A stretch of DNA of 64,000 nucleotides from CAZLRH01 sp964562015 (GCA_964562015.1 CAZLRH010000011.1:55491-119490), one strand, 5' to 3'. Positions 1-8,956 are shown, counted from the first letter of the stretch. The notes: generated by a model from the sequence alone, not told the origin. Program-made: numbers and translations.

Positions 1-1189
1 GGCCCAGGATCCCACGCCGCCTTTGCCCCCCGAGCGCCTCCGCCAGTTGGCGGGCTTGGATTACACGCGGGTGCCCTCGCCCTGTTATGTCGTGCACCTC
101 GGGCGGCTGGAGGAAAACTGCCAGTTGCTCGCCAAGGTGGCGAAGGAGGCGGGCTGCAAAATTCTGCTCGCACAAAAGGGTTTTGCGATGCCGGCGGCGT
201 ATCCGCTGATTGCGAAATACCTCCCGGGCACGACCTCGAGCGGGTTGCACGAAGCCTTGCTGGCGCAGGAATATTTTGGCGGCGAGGTGCATGTTTACGC
301 GGTCGCCTACAAGGAGGCGGAGATTGAGCGCCTGACCGGCTTTGCGCACAAATTGATTTTCAATTCGCCCGCGCAATGGCGGCGGTATCGCGCTGCAGTG
401 CGCGCGGCGGGCCGGCCCATCGAATGCGGCTTGCGCGTCAACCCGGAGTATTCCGAGGTCGAAACGGACCTCTACAATCCCTGCGCGCCGTGTTCGCGGC
501 TGGGCACCTTGCGGAGCGAACTCACGGCGGCGGACCTCGACGGGCTGGACGGGCTGCACTTCCATACCCTGTGCGAGCAGGACAGCGACGCGCTCGAACA
601 CACGGTGGCGGCCTTCGAGAAAAAATTCGCCGAATTTTTCCCGCGCTTGAAATGGGTGAATTTCGGCGGCGGCCATCACATCACCCGGCCGGGTTACGAC
701 CTTGAGCGGCTGGTGCGGGTGGTCAAAACGTTTAAGGAGAAGCACCGGCTCGACGTTTATCTGGAGCCCGGCGAAGCGGTGGCGCTGCACACGGGCGTGC
801 TGACGGGCACGGTGCTGGACTTGCCGCGCAATCAAATGCCGCTGGCGATCCTGGATGTGTCCGCCACCGCGCATATGCCCGACGTGCTGGAAATGCCCTA
901 TCGCCCGGCGATTCTCGGCGCGGGCCAGCCGGGAGAACACGCGCACAACTACCGCCTCGGCGGGCCGACCTGCCTGGCCGGCGATGTCATCGGCGACTAT
1001 TCTTTTCCCCAGCCGCTGGCTATCGGTGACCGGGTGACTTTCCTGGACATGGCGCACTACACGATGGTCAAGACCTCGACCTTCAACGGCGTGCCGCTGC
1101 CGTCGATTGCCGTGTATGATCCACTGGCGGGCGATTTTCGTGTCCTGCGGAATTTTGGTTACGAAGACTATCGGGTGCGATTGGGATAA
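1..1189 (+). CDS. nspC: carboxynorspermidine decarboxylase (5' end possibly outside the window)
   Basis: A PLP-dependent decarboxylase of the alanine-racemase fold that makes norspermidine or spermidine from the carboxy precursor in the bacterial alternative polyamine route. Counting from the TTG at 23, Lys52 in LAQKGF is the expected PLP Schiff-base lysine, HFHTLCE (179-185) and FGGGHH (214-219) match the family's substrate and phosphate-binding segments, and EPGEA (248-252) is the PLP-contact loop. The length of about 388 residues is normal for the family. The frame stays open to base 2, so the true start may lie upstream of the window; 23 is only a possible TTG start. The partner carboxynorspermidine dehydrogenase is not visible and would be expected just upstream. 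Identification is firm, the start is not. Confidence 0.9.
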   Translation, partial: AQDPTPPLPPERLRQLAGLDYTRVPSPCYVVHLGRLEENCQLLAKVAKEAGCKILLAQKGFAMPAAYPLIAKYLPGTTSSGLHEALLAQEYFGGEVHVYAVAYKEAEIERLTGFAHKLIFNSPAQWRRYRAAVRAAGRPIECGLRVNPEYSEVETDLYNPCAPCSRLGTLRSELTAADLDGLDGLHFHTLCEQDSDALEHTVAAFEKKFAEFFPRLKWVNFGGGHHITRPGYDLERLVRVVKTFKEKHRLDVYLEPGEAVALHTGVLTGTVLDLPRNQMPLAILDVSATAHMPDVLEMPYRPAILGAGQPGEHAHNYRLGGPTCLAGDVIGDYSFPQPLAIGDRVTFLDMAHYTMVKTSTFNGVPLPSIAVYDPLAGDFRVLRNFGYEDYRVRLG

Positions 1190-1309
1190 AGCGCCATCGC
1201 TCCGCCAAATGTTGAGAATTGGATTCCGAAGTGGAGGGAGGGCGATGGCGCCGGGCGAGTTTATTGATTCGACGTGGGCGATTGAATATTGGATGTTGGT
1301 TGTTCTTCC

Positions 1310-4126
1310 ATGCCTGTCCCTCATCCGCCGAAGGTTTTGCTCGTGGGCTGGGATGCCGCGGATTGGAAAATTATTCGGCCCTTAATGGCCGCCGGGAAAA
1401 TGCCGGCGGTGGCCCGGCTGGTCGAGGAAGGCGCCCATGGAAATCTGACCACGTTGTGGCCGGTGCTTTCGCCGATGTTGTGGACGAGCATTGCCACCGG
1501 CCAGCGTCCGTACAAGCACGGCATCCACGGTTTTACCGAACCCACGCCCGACGGCAGCGGCGTGCGGCCCATCACGGTGTTGTCCCGCAAAGTCAAGGCC
1601 GTGTGGAATATTCTCAATCAAAACGGGAAGCGTTGCAACGTGGTCGGCTGGTGGCCGTCGCATCCGGCCGAGCCGCTGGACGGCGTGATGATTTCAAATC
1701 ATTACCAGCGGGCCGACACGAAGGCCGGCGACCCGTGGCCCATCCGCCCCGGCCAGGTGCATCCGCCGCGGCTCGCGGAGAAGCTGGAGCACTTGCGGAT
1801 TCATCCCACGGAGTTGCAGGAAGAGCATCTGCTGCCGTTCGTGCCGCAGGCCGCCGGGATTGATCAGGCAAAGGACCAGCGCCTGTTCAACCTGGCCAAG
1901 ACCATCGCCGACTGCACGAACATCCAGGCCGCGGCCACTTACCTGCTCCAGCACGAGCCGGCGGATTATACGGCGGTCTATTTCGACGCCATCGACCATT
2001 TCGGCCACGGCTTCATGCGCTATCATCCGCCGCGCCTGCCCTGGGTGCCGGAAAAAGATTTTGAGATGTACAAGGACGTGATAGAGAGCGGTTACCGCTA
2101 TCACGACCTCATGCTCGGTGTGCTGCTGGACATGGTGGGACCGGAGACGACCGTCATTCTGATGTCGGACCACGGGTTTCACTCGGACCATCTGCGGCCG
2201 GCCAGCCTGCCGCTCGAGCCCGCCGGGCCGGCCGAGGAGCACCGGCGCTACGGCATCTTCGCCATTCGCGGGCCGGGCATCAAACGCGGCGAAACCATCA
2301 CCGGGGCGAGCTTGCTTGATGTCGCCCCCACGGTGTTGCATCTTTTCGGATTGCCGAGCGGACAGGACATGGACGGGCGCGTGCTCGTGGAAGCCTTTGT
2401 GGAACCGCAGACGCCGGCGCTGATTCCAACGTGGGAGGCGGTCATGGGTCCCCACCCTGACGGCCGTCATCCGCCCGAGACGAAAGTCGAGGCGGGCGAC
2501 TCGCAGGCCGCGCTCGCCCAAATGGTGGCGCTCGGATATATTGACAAGCCCGCCGACGATGCCGCCAAGGCGGTGCAGGATTGCCTGGACGAATTGCACT
2601 ACAATCTCGCCCGCAGCTACATGGACGCGGGGTTGCATGTGCACGCGGTGCCGTTGCTGGAGGATTTGGCCGAGCGCCACAGCGATGAACCACGGCACGG
2701 CTTGCTGCTCATTCGCTGCTACCTCGCCTTGGGCCGGCCCAAGGAAGCGGCGGCGGCCTTTGAGCGCACCGTGGCGCGCAAGCGCGAGGTGGCGGCCACC
2801 GCCAAGGCGGAATTGAAGAAATTGACCGACGAGGGTTTTGATCCGGAAAAGGAAACCGACCGGGCCAAGAAGGAAGCCAGCCAGCACCGCTTGCGAAAAT
2901 TGCGCGGCCAGGCCGGCATCAACGAGAGCATGATTCACCTGATTCGCGGGACCATTCTGCAAAACGCGGGCGAGACCGAGGGCTCCCTGGCTGAACTCGA
3001 TCAGGCGCGCGGCACGGGCAGCCCGCGCAATCTTGGACTGCATTTGCAGTTGGGCGAGACGTACCTGGACCTGGCGCGGCTCGAGGAGGCCGAGAAATCT
3101 TTCGGCCAAGCGATCGACCTCGACCCCGAAAATGCCGAGGCGCGACACGGGCTGGCACGCGTGCATTTGCGCCAACAGCGGGCTTATCCTGCGGCGGCGG
3201 AGGCGCTGGCCGCGGTGGAATTACAGGCCTTTTTTCCCGCCGCCCATTTCACTTTTGCCGTCGCGCTTCAGCGTTTGCGCCGGCCGAAGCTGGCGGTCGA
3301 TGCGTTGCGCACCTGCCTGCGGCAAAATCCCAACCATGTGCAGGCGCATTTGCGCCTCGGGCGAATTTTGACGCGACTCGGCGACGCCGACGGCGGGCAA
3401 ACGCACCAGCGCCTGGCGCGCGAATCCCGCCAGCGCTTGCGGGAATTGCGGGCCCTGCGCGGCCTGCCGCCACCGGCCGCCAACCCCGTGCTGGATGCGG
3501 GCCTCGAAAATCTTGCGCCCGCCGCGGCGACGGAGCGGGCTGCCACGACTCCCGTTGACGCCGCCGAAATTATCACCGTAGTGTCCGGTTTGCCGAGGTC
3601 GGGCACCTCGCTGGTGATGCAAATGCTGGTGGCGGGCGGCCTGCCCGCGCTGGCGGACAGCGAACGGACGGCGGATGCCAGCAACCCGCGCGGGTATTTC
3701 GAATTTGAAAAAGTCAAGAACCTCACGCGCGAAGCCGGCTGGCTCGGCGAGGCCCGCGGCAAAGTGGTGAAGGTTGTCGCGCCATTGTTGGGGTTTTTGC
3801 CGCCGCCCTTTTTTTACCGGGTGGTTTTTCTCGAGCGAAATTTGGACGAGGTGCTGGCGTCCCAGGCGGCCATGCTGGCCAAGCAGGGCCAATCCGGAAG
3901 CGACCCGACGGCGTTGCGCCGGGCGTATGGGCAGCAAACCGCCGCGGCCCGCGCGCTGCTGGCGCGGCACCCGCGCATGAGTTATATTATTGTGCGCCAT
4001 GCCGAGATCATCGCGGACCCGGCGTTCGCCGCGAAGCGGCTCAACGGCTTTTTCGGCGGCGCATTGGACGCGGCGAAAATGGCGCAGGCGGTGGACCCGG
4101 CCTTGCACCGCCAGCGCGCCCGGTGA
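1310..4126 (+). CDS. alkaline-phosphatase-like phosphodiesterase / TPR / sulfotransferase fusion
   Basis: A 938-residue three-part protein. Residues about 8-370 form a type I phosphodiesterase/nucleotide pyrophosphatase domain of the alkaline phosphatase superfamily: metal ligand Asp15 in VGWDAADW, a nucleophile region SPMLWTS around residue 59, FDAIDHFGHG and LMSDHGFHSDH with the remaining Asp/His ligands, and DVAPTVLHLFGLP at the end of the fold. Residues about 420-730 contain several TPRs (YLDLARLEEAEKSF is typical). Residues about 755-938 look like a sulfotransferase, with the PAPS 5'-phosphosulfate loop VSGLPRSGTS at 758-767. The ATG at 1310 is preferred over a TTG 21 bases upstream, which would add only seven non-conserved residues. 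No signal peptide is visible, so it is probably cytoplasmic. The substrate is unknown. The three domain assignments are family knowledge; their joint function is unknown. Confidence 0.8.
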   Translation: MPVPHPPKVLLVGWDAADWKIIRPLMAAGKMPAVARLVEEGAHGNLTTLWPVLSPMLWTSIATGQRPYKHGIHGFTEPTPDGSGVRPITVLSRKVKAVWNILNQNGKRCNVVGWWPSHPAEPLDGVMISNHYQRADTKAGDPWPIRPGQVHPPRLAEKLEHLRIHPTELQEEHLLPFVPQAAGIDQAKDQRLFNLAKTIADCTNIQAAATYLLQHEPADYTAVYFDAIDHFGHGFMRYHPPRLPWVPEKDFEMYKDVIESGYRYHDLMLGVLLDMVGPETTVILMSDHGFHSDHLRPASLPLEPAGPAEEHRRYGIFAIRGPGIKRGETITGASLLDVAPTVLHLFGLPSGQDMDGRVLVEAFVEPQTPALIPTWEAVMGPHPDGRHPPETKVEAGDSQAALAQMVALGYIDKPADDAAKAVQDCLDELHYNLARSYMDAGLHVHAVPLLEDLAERHSDEPRHGLLLIRCYLALGRPKEAAAAFERTVARKREVAATAKAELKKLTDEGFDPEKETDRAKKEASQHRLRKLRGQAGINESMIHLIRGTILQNAGETEGSLAELDQARGTGSPRNLGLHLQLGETYLDLARLEEAEKSFGQAIDLDPENAEARHGLARVHLRQQRAYPAAAEALAAVELQAFFPAAHFTFAVALQRLRRPKLAVDALRTCLRQNPNHVQAHLRLGRILTRLGDADGGQTHQRLARESRQRLRELRALRGLPPPAANPVLDAGLENLAPAAATERAATTPVDAAEIITVVSGLPRSGTSLVMQMLVAGGLPALADSERTADASNPRGYFEFEKVKNLTREAGWLGEARGKVVKVVAPLLGFLPPPFFYRVVFLERNLDEVLASQAAMLAKQGQSGSDPTALRRAYGQQTAAARALLARHPRMSYIIVRHAEIIADPAFAAKRLNGFFGGALDAAKMAQAVDPALHRQRAR

Positions 4127-4205
4127 GGCGCACCGTTTTCGCTGAACCGGTCATTTTCGGCGCTTGCCCCGCTGCATCCCTTGCGTGATGATGGACAGGA
4201 ATATT

Positions 4206-5360
4206 ATGTCGGCGCCCAAAAACAATTTGGCCGACCCGTCGGCGGATCTGCCACCCCTGGCGGTGGACGACCATCCTTTTTTCCATGGACTGGGCCGGGA
4301 GAGTTCGCGGTCGCTGGCGGCCTCGGCGGCGGTGCACCACTTTAAGGAGGACGATGTTATTTTTGTGGAGAACAGCTCGCCGGATGCGATGTTTCTCGTG
4401 CTCAAGGGAAAAGTTTCCTTCGTCAAAGGGCTGCCGGGCGGCGGGCGCCGCATCATCAGCTACGCGGAGTCCGGTGATTTCTTCGGTGAGATTGGTGTTT
4501 TCTCGGGGGCGGCGCGCGCGTTGAGCGCGGTGGCGACCTGCCCGACGCAACTGGCCCGGCTGACGCGCGAGGACTTGACGGAATTCATCCGCCGCACGCC
4601 GGGGCCCATCGAGCAGATTTTGCAGTCCATCGTCGGCCACCTGCACCACACGACCAGCCATTATGTGGAGGACATGATCAAGCAGGAGAAAATGGCGTTG
4701 GTGGGCAACATGGTGAACTCCATCATCCACGACTTTAAAAATCCATTCACGCTGATCAGTCTGGGCGCGCAGTTGATTATGCAAAAGCATCATGACGAGC
4801 GGACGCTGCATTTGTGCGCGAACATGATCAAGCAGGTGGAGCGCATGGTCGAAATGGCGGGGGAAATCAGCGAGTTCTCGAAGGGCACGCAGACGCTCAA
4901 GCTCACACGCGTGGACCTCAGCAAGCTGGCCGAATTGTTCCGCGCGCTCAACGAGCCGTTCTTTCAGCAGGACAACGTCAACCTGGAGTTCGAAGTCGCG
5001 CCGGTGGTCATCGAGGCGGAGGAAAATAAAATTCTGCGGGTGTTGCAGAACCTGGTGGGCAACGCGCTGGAGGCGGTGGAAGGTGCGCCGGGCGGGTTGG
5101 TCCGGGTGCGCATCCGCGACGCCGGGGATGATTGCGAGATTATCATCACGGACAACGGCAAGGGCATTCCGGAGCAGATTCGCAACACCCTGTTCGAACC
5201 CTTCGTAACGTTCGGCAAATCGCGCGGCACCGGACTGGGCACGGCCATTGTGAAGTCCATCGTGGAGGCGCACCACGGGCGCATTCGCTTCGAGACGGTG
5301 ACGGACAAGGGCACTTCCTTTTTCATTACCTTGCCCAAGACGCAGGGAGTGCGGTCGTGA
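4206..5360 (+). CDS. cyclic-nucleotide-binding-domain histidine kinase
   Basis: A soluble 384-residue sensor kinase. The N-terminal third is a CRP-like cNMP-binding domain (FKEDDVIFVENSSPDAMFLVLKGKV, broken here at VFVEN and AMFLV, then GDFFGEIGVFSG, which resembles the cNMP phosphate-binding cassette). Then come a dimerisation region with the H-box IIHDFKNPF and a HATPase domain with N-box NLVGNALEA, G1 DNGKGIP and G2 GTGLGTAI. There is no transmembrane segment, so it should sense a cytoplasmic ligand. AGGA five bases before the ATG at 4206 sets that start over ATGs at 4188 and 4191. No response regulator is adjacent, so the partner is unknown. The cassette lacks a clear canonical Arg, so ligand binding is uncertain. 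Confidence 0.85.
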   Translation: MSAPKNNLADPSADLPPLAVDDHPFFHGLGRESSRSLAASAAVHHFKEDDVIFVENSSPDAMFLVLKGKVSFVKGLPGGGRRIISYAESGDFFGEIGVFSGAARALSAVATCPTQLARLTREDLTEFIRRTPGPIEQILQSIVGHLHHTTSHYVEDMIKQEKMALVGNMVNSIIHDFKNPFTLISLGAQLIMQKHHDERTLHLCANMIKQVERMVEMAGEISEFSKGTQTLKLTRVDLSKLAELFRALNEPFFQQDNVNLEFEVAPVVIEAEENKILRVLQNLVGNALEAVEGAPGGLVRVRIRDAGDDCEIIITDNGKGIPEQIRNTLFEPFVTFGKSRGTGLGTAIVKSIVEAHHGRIRFETVTDKGTSFFITLPKTQGVRS

Positions 5361-5463
5361 TCAAGGTGCTGCGGCGGGGCGCGCGGCCCGCGCTTTCGGC
5401 TTGCGTCGCGGTGCCTATACCCTACTCTTACGCTAGACATTCAACGAGTCGGCTTTCCCATCC

Positions 5464-5967
5464 ATGCATCTGACCAAAAAAGGCGAATACGCCCTGCGCG
5501 CGCTCATCAATCTCGGTATTTCTGAGGAGGTGGGCCGCACTCATGTGTCCGTGTCCGAGCTCACGGGGATGAGTCAGCTCCCGCTCAAGTATGTGGAACA
5601 AATTTTGCACCAGTTGCGGCTGGCGGGGTACGTGGACACGCGCCGCGGCAAATACGGCGGTTATTTTTTGCGCAAGCCCGCGAAGGAAATCAAAATCGGC
5701 GACGTGGTGCGGCTGCTCGACGGGCCGCTGGCGCCCATTGCCTGCGCGAGCCAGACGGCCTATGCGCGGTGCACGTGCCCGGACGAGGCGCACTGCGGCC
5801 TGCGGATGCTGATGACGGATGTGCGCAACGCCATCTCGAATATCCTGGACAAGTACAGCCTGGCCGACGTGGTGGAAGTGACGATGCGGCGGATGCGACG
5901 GGATAAGATTCCGCTGCCCTTTGCCGTGCAACGCACGGCGGCGAAATTCGCCGGCGAGAAGGCTTGA
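5464..5967 (+). CDS. Rrf2-family transcriptional regulator
   Basis: A 167-residue winged-helix regulator of the IscR/CymR/NsrR family. The N-terminus MHLTKKGEYALRALINL and the recognition helix segment LPLKYVEQILHQLR followed by GKYGGYFLRKP (wing) are the family signature. Three cysteines in the C-terminal part, within CASQTAYARCTCPDEAHCG (a fourth follows), are placed where Fe-S binding members have theirs, so a cluster-bound form is plausible though the spacing differs somewhat from IscR. It sits directly upstream of a sulfate uptake block, and members such as CymR govern sulfur metabolism, so control of that block is a reasonable inference. Family call is firm; ligand and regulon are inferred. 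Confidence 0.9.
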   Translation: MHLTKKGEYALRALINLGISEEVGRTHVSVSELTGMSQLPLKYVEQILHQLRLAGYVDTRRGKYGGYFLRKPAKEIKIGDVVRLLDGPLAPIACASQTAYARCTCPDEAHCGLRMLMTDVRNAISNILDKYSLADVVEVTMRRMRRDKIPLPFAVQRTAAKFAGEKA

Positions 5968-5988
5968 AAAGATTTTTAAAATAATCGC

Positions 5989-6060
5989 TTGACGACGACG
6001 GACCCATCTGTTTTTTAATGTCTACCAAAGTAATGAAGTATATCTTTATCAAGATTACGG
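5989..6060 (+). promoter_or_regulatory. candidate promoter and regulator site for the sulfur block
   Basis: TTGACG at 5989-5994 matches a -35 box, with an AT-rich TTTTTA/TTTAAT stretch at 6012-6019 as a poor -10. Just downstream lies TATCTT (6041-6046), TATC, AAGATT (6051-6056), an imperfect dyad in an AT-rich island unlike the surrounding DNA. A similar pair of half-sites occurs upstream of cysK (39817-39841). It could be an Rrf2-type operator; this is inference only. Confidence 0.35.
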
Positions 6061-6084
6061 TAATTAACTTTTCCAACACCCACC

Positions 6085-6297
6085 ATGTCCACCCTCGCTG
6101 AATCCTCCTCCGCGGCCCCCGCCCTCCCGGCGTGGCTCGACCTCGTGCGCCAGAAAGTGGCCAACCTGCGCTTCGGCCAGGTGTACATCGTGGTGCACGA
6201 CCACCAGGTCACCCAGGTCGAGGTCCTGGAAAAGACCCGCCTGACCGCGGCCCGGCAGGGCGCGACAGCAGCCACGACTAAATTTTTGCCACGCTGA
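6085..6297 (+). CDS. YezD-like small protein (DUF2292)
   Basis: A 70-residue protein whose core, LRFGQVYIVVHDHQVTQVEVLEKTRL, split here as LRFGQVYIVVHD and QVTQVEVLEKTRL, has the pattern of the YezD/DUF2292 family: a short beta-rich domain that in many bacteria is encoded beside sulfate or sulfonate uptake genes. The biochemical role of the family is not known to me. Its position between an Rrf2 regulator and a porin plus sulfate transporter fits the usual sulfur context. The N-terminal Ala/Ser/Pro-rich 15 residues are probably disordered. Confidence 0.75.
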   Translation: MSTLAESSSAAPALPAWLDLVRQKVANLRFGQVYIVVHDHQVTQVEVLEKTRLTAARQGATAATTKFLPR

Positions 6298-6305
6298 TTT
6301 TTTCC

Positions 6306-6371
6306 GACCGGTCCGCCGGAGGGGCAAAACATCAAAACCTAAATACCTGCCTGCCTGACCGGTCTTCCGGA
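6306..6371 (+). repeat. pair of 15-bp direct repeats GACCGGTCNNCCGGA
   Basis: GACCGGTCCGCCGGA (6306-6320) and GACCGGTCTTCCGGA (6357-6371) are identical except for the central two bases and stand 51 bases apart between the YezD-like gene and the porin gene. Each holds two CCGG words separated by four bases and could fold into a small hairpin. A related GC-rich string occurs after cysK (about 40892-40913). They may be protein-binding sites, attenuator elements or remnants of a dispersed repeat. Confidence 0.5.
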
Positions 6372-6400
6372 AGCTGGGTGCACAAACTAAAGACCTAGCC

Positions 6401-7786
6401 ATGTATTCCCACCTGAACTCTCCCTCTTTCCGTCCCGCCCGCGGTCTCGCGAGCGTGGCCGGGATTTCCGCGGCGCTTTTGCTGGGCGCCGCTTTGCCCG
6501 CGTCCGCCCAGGACAAGGCCACGCTCGACTTGCTCGTCAAGAAGGGTGTCATCACGCAGGCCGACGCCGACAGCGTCGCGAAGGCCGCAGCGGTCGTCGC
6601 GCCCAAGGACGCCGCGGTGAAAAAGCTGCAGATCGAAGGTCTGCTGCAATTGCAATATGACTGGATCACCACGGATGACAAGGCCGCCACGACCCCGGCG
6701 ACCCCGAGTCCCGCGGCGACGAACCAGTTCTTCATCCGCCGCGCCTATTTCGGCGCGCTGGCCGATCTCGGCAACGGCTGGGGGGGCGAAGTGGTGCTGG
6801 ACTTTGCCGCCACCGGGGCGGGCCAAATTTCGGCTGCACCGCAGGCCCAGGGCACCCAAAATCTCTTCGAGAAAGTCATTATCACGAAGAAGGTGGAAGA
6901 TTGGGGCACCGCGACCGCCGGTTTCCAAAAAGTGCAATATGCCTTCGAAGAAAACACGCCGACGGCCGAGCTGAAACCGCTCGAGCGCTCGCTGGTGACG
7001 AATTACTTCACCGGCCCATGGGGCGGCGCCACGACCGGACGGCTCGGCTTTGGCAATCGCCACTCCGGCCTGTATTGGAGCGGCGTGGTCCCGGCCGTGG
7101 ATGGTTTGTTCTACGGTGTTTCGGTGACGAATGGCATTCAGAGCACGACGAGTTTCGGCAATCCCGGCGCGGGCGTCGCGGCCTACAATGAGTTCGCCGG
7201 CTGGGCGAATGTCGGCTACGGCAGCAAGTACGGCGACTTCACCTACAAGCTCGGCCTGAACATCGGCTATGCCGGTGACGCGAACAGCACCAGCGGCGCG
7301 GCCGGTGTGGCTCCGCAGAATAACTCCATCTGGGGTTACAATCCCTATGCGACGGTGAGCTACGCCGGGTTCAGCCTCACGGGTGAATTCCTCCAGGCGC
7401 AGATTGACAACGGCCGCGTCAACGGCGCGGGTGTCACCAGCCGGGCGGCTCCGTATGGTTTCAATCTCACGCCGTCCTACAAGATCGACGACAACTGGGA
7501 ACTCGTGGGCCGCTACAGTTATCTGTCGACCAACGGCCGTGGTGAAACCGTCAGCCAGGGCATCCGCAACGCCTCGAATCCGCTTGTGGGCGGCGCGTTC
7601 GACACGGCCTGGTCGCTCTACGGCGGCGTCACCTACTACATCATCGGGAACAGCCTGAAGGTGTCCGCGGGCTATGAGTTCGCGCAATACAGCGACCGGT
7701 TTGGCGGCGGCACGCCGGGCCAGTCGTTCACCGGGCCGCGCGCCAATGTGAGCGCGATCCGCACCCGCATCCAGCTCCTGTTCTAA
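6401..7786 (+). CDS. outer-membrane porin, phosphate-selective porin type
   Basis: A 461-residue secreted beta-barrel protein. Residues 1-36 form a signal peptide ending near ASAQD. Residues about 40-80 are a helical stretch (LLVKKGVITQADADSVAKAA) that resembles the periplasmic or coiled N-terminal part of such porins. The remainder alternates aromatic and Gly/Asn-rich strands (GFQKVQYAFEENTP, LGLNIGYAGD) and ends in RTRIQLLF, a terminal Phe typical of barrel-assembly signals. It resembles OprO/OprP-type porins. Its position just before a sulfate-binding protein suggests passage of sulfate or another anion. A close paralogue lies at 46025-47389. Confidence 0.85.
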   Translation: MYSHLNSPSFRPARGLASVAGISAALLLGAALPASAQDKATLDLLVKKGVITQADADSVAKAAAVVAPKDAAVKKLQIEGLLQLQYDWITTDDKAATTPATPSPAATNQFFIRRAYFGALADLGNGWGGEVVLDFAATGAGQISAAPQAQGTQNLFEKVIITKKVEDWGTATAGFQKVQYAFEENTPTAELKPLERSLVTNYFTGPWGGATTGRLGFGNRHSGLYWSGVVPAVDGLFYGVSVTNGIQSTTSFGNPGAGVAAYNEFAGWANVGYGSKYGDFTYKLGLNIGYAGDANSTSGAAGVAPQNNSIWGYNPYATVSYAGFSLTGEFLQAQIDNGRVNGAGVTSRAAPYGFNLTPSYKIDDNWELVGRYSYLSTNGRGETVSQGIRNASNPLVGGAFDTAWSLYGGVTYYIIGNSLKVSAGYEFAQYSDRFGGGTPGQSFTGPRANVSAIRTRIQLLF

Positions 7787-7819
7787 AGGAGCCTCTCTAA
7801 CTTAACCGAAAGGTAAATC

Positions 7820-8845
7820 ATGAAATCCATCAAAATACTCTCTCTCTTGCTCCTCGGGGCGGCCGGCCTAACGGTCGGCGCCCTGCGGGGGCGGGCGGCT
7901 GACGCCGCACCGGGCAAACCGGTGGAACTGCTCAACGTGTCGTACGACCCCACGCGGGAATTGTACGTGGACATCGACAAGGCGTTTTCGGACGCCCAGA
8001 AGGCCAAGGGCCAGGCCGTCACGGTCAACCAGTCGCACGGCGGCTCCGGCAAGCAGTCCCGCGCGGTCGCGGACGGCCTGGAGGCCGACGTAGTGACGTT
8101 GGCGCTGGCGTACGACATTGATTCGCTGGCGGACGCGAAGTTGCTGCCGTTGGACTGGCAAAAGCGCCTGCCCAACAACAGCACGCCGTACACCTCGACG
8201 ATCGTCTTCCTCGTGCGCAAGGGCAATCCCAAGGGCATCAAGGACTGGGACGATCTGGTAAAGCCGGGCGTCCAAGTCATCACGCCGAACCCGAAGACCT
8301 CGGGTGGAGCGCGCTGGTCGTACCTGGCCGCCTGGGCTTACGGAAAACAAAAAGGCGGCTCCGACGCCGCCGGCAAGGACTTCGTCAAGAAGCTCTACGG
8401 TAATGTCCCCGTGTTGGGCGCCGGTGCGCGTGACTCGACCACAACGTTTGTCGAGCGCGGCATTGGCGACGTGCTGCTGTCCTGGGAAAATGAAGCGCAA
8501 CTCTCCCTGCGCGAACTCGGGCCGGACAAGGTGCAGATCGTGACGCCCTCGCTGAGCATCCTGGCCGAGCCGCCGGTGTCCATCGTGGACAAAGTGGTGG
8601 ACAAACGCGGCACGCGCGCGCTGGCGCAGGCATACCTCGACTTCCTCTACACCGACGCCGCCCAGGACATCATCGGCAAGGATTTCTACCGTCCGATTGG
8701 AGCCGCGGCGAAGGCCAAGTATGCCAAGCAGTTTCCCGACCTGAAGCTGGTCACGGTCGCCGATTTTGGCGGCTGGCGCAAAGCACAAAAGGACCACTTC
8801 GACGACGGGGGCACCTTCGACCAGATCTACACGCCGGCGAAATAG
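7820..8845 (+). CDS. sbp: sulfate ABC transporter periplasmic substrate-binding protein
   Basis: A 341-residue binding protein of the Sbp/CysP family. A signal peptide covers about residues 1-27. The motifs LLNVSYDPTRELY and QSHGGSGKQSRAV near the N-terminus, and NPKTSGGARW in the middle, are the conserved sulfate-contact segments of the family. GAAAG-like AAAGG lies six bases before the ATG. It begins 33 bases after the porin and is followed, after a hairpin-rich spacer and two M14-like genes, by the matching permeases and ATPase. Function as the sulfate or thiosulfate receptor is strongly supported; which anion is preferred cannot be told. Confidence 0.93.
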   Translation: MKSIKILSLLLLGAAGLTVGALRGRAADAAPGKPVELLNVSYDPTRELYVDIDKAFSDAQKAKGQAVTVNQSHGGSGKQSRAVADGLEADVVTLALAYDIDSLADAKLLPLDWQKRLPNNSTPYTSTIVFLVRKGNPKGIKDWDDLVKPGVQVITPNPKTSGGARWSYLAAWAYGKQKGGSDAAGKDFVKKLYGNVPVLGAGARDSTTTFVERGIGDVLLSWENEAQLSLRELGPDKVQIVTPSLSILAEPPVSIVDKVVDKRGTRALAQAYLDFLYTDAAQDIIGKDFYRPIGAAAKAKYAKQFPDLKLVTVADFGGWRKAQKDHFDDGGTFDQIYTPAK

Positions 8846-8860
8846 TTTCAGTCATTCCTT

Positions 8861-8956
8861 TGAGCCCTGCGTCAGGGTTCAAGATTCAGTCAGCTTAGTG
8901 TTTGTTTGTTTTAGGTTCAGCGGTGTGGGTGGCGCGGAATAAGGACCGCGCCACCC
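8861..8956 (+). terminator. two hairpins downstream of the sulfate-binding protein gene
   Basis: TGAGCCCTG (8861-8869) and CAGGGTTCA (8873-8881) form a nine-base-pair stem with one G-U pair and a three-base loop. GGGTGGCGCGG (8927-8937) and CCGCGCCACCC (8946-8956) form a perfect 11-base-pair stem with an eight-base loop. Neither is followed directly by a U run, so they may be processing or partial termination signals that keep binding-protein mRNA above permease mRNA. The rest of the 8846-9076 spacer shows only a CCACCA-rich stretch. Confidence 0.55.

Noticed and set aside
1694..3175. A 493-codon open frame opposite the phosphodiesterase fusion, and similar long antisense frames at 16475-18142, 19001-21580 and 59067-61079
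   Set aside because: They lie wholly opposite conserved genes (HK, helicase, menF/metG), have no recognisable motifs and are expected by chance in GC-rich DNA with codon bias.
6298..6400. SAM or other riboswitch upstream of the porin or sulfate genes
   Set aside because: I found no set of conserved helices or core motifs of known sulfur riboswitches; only the CCGG repeats are clear.
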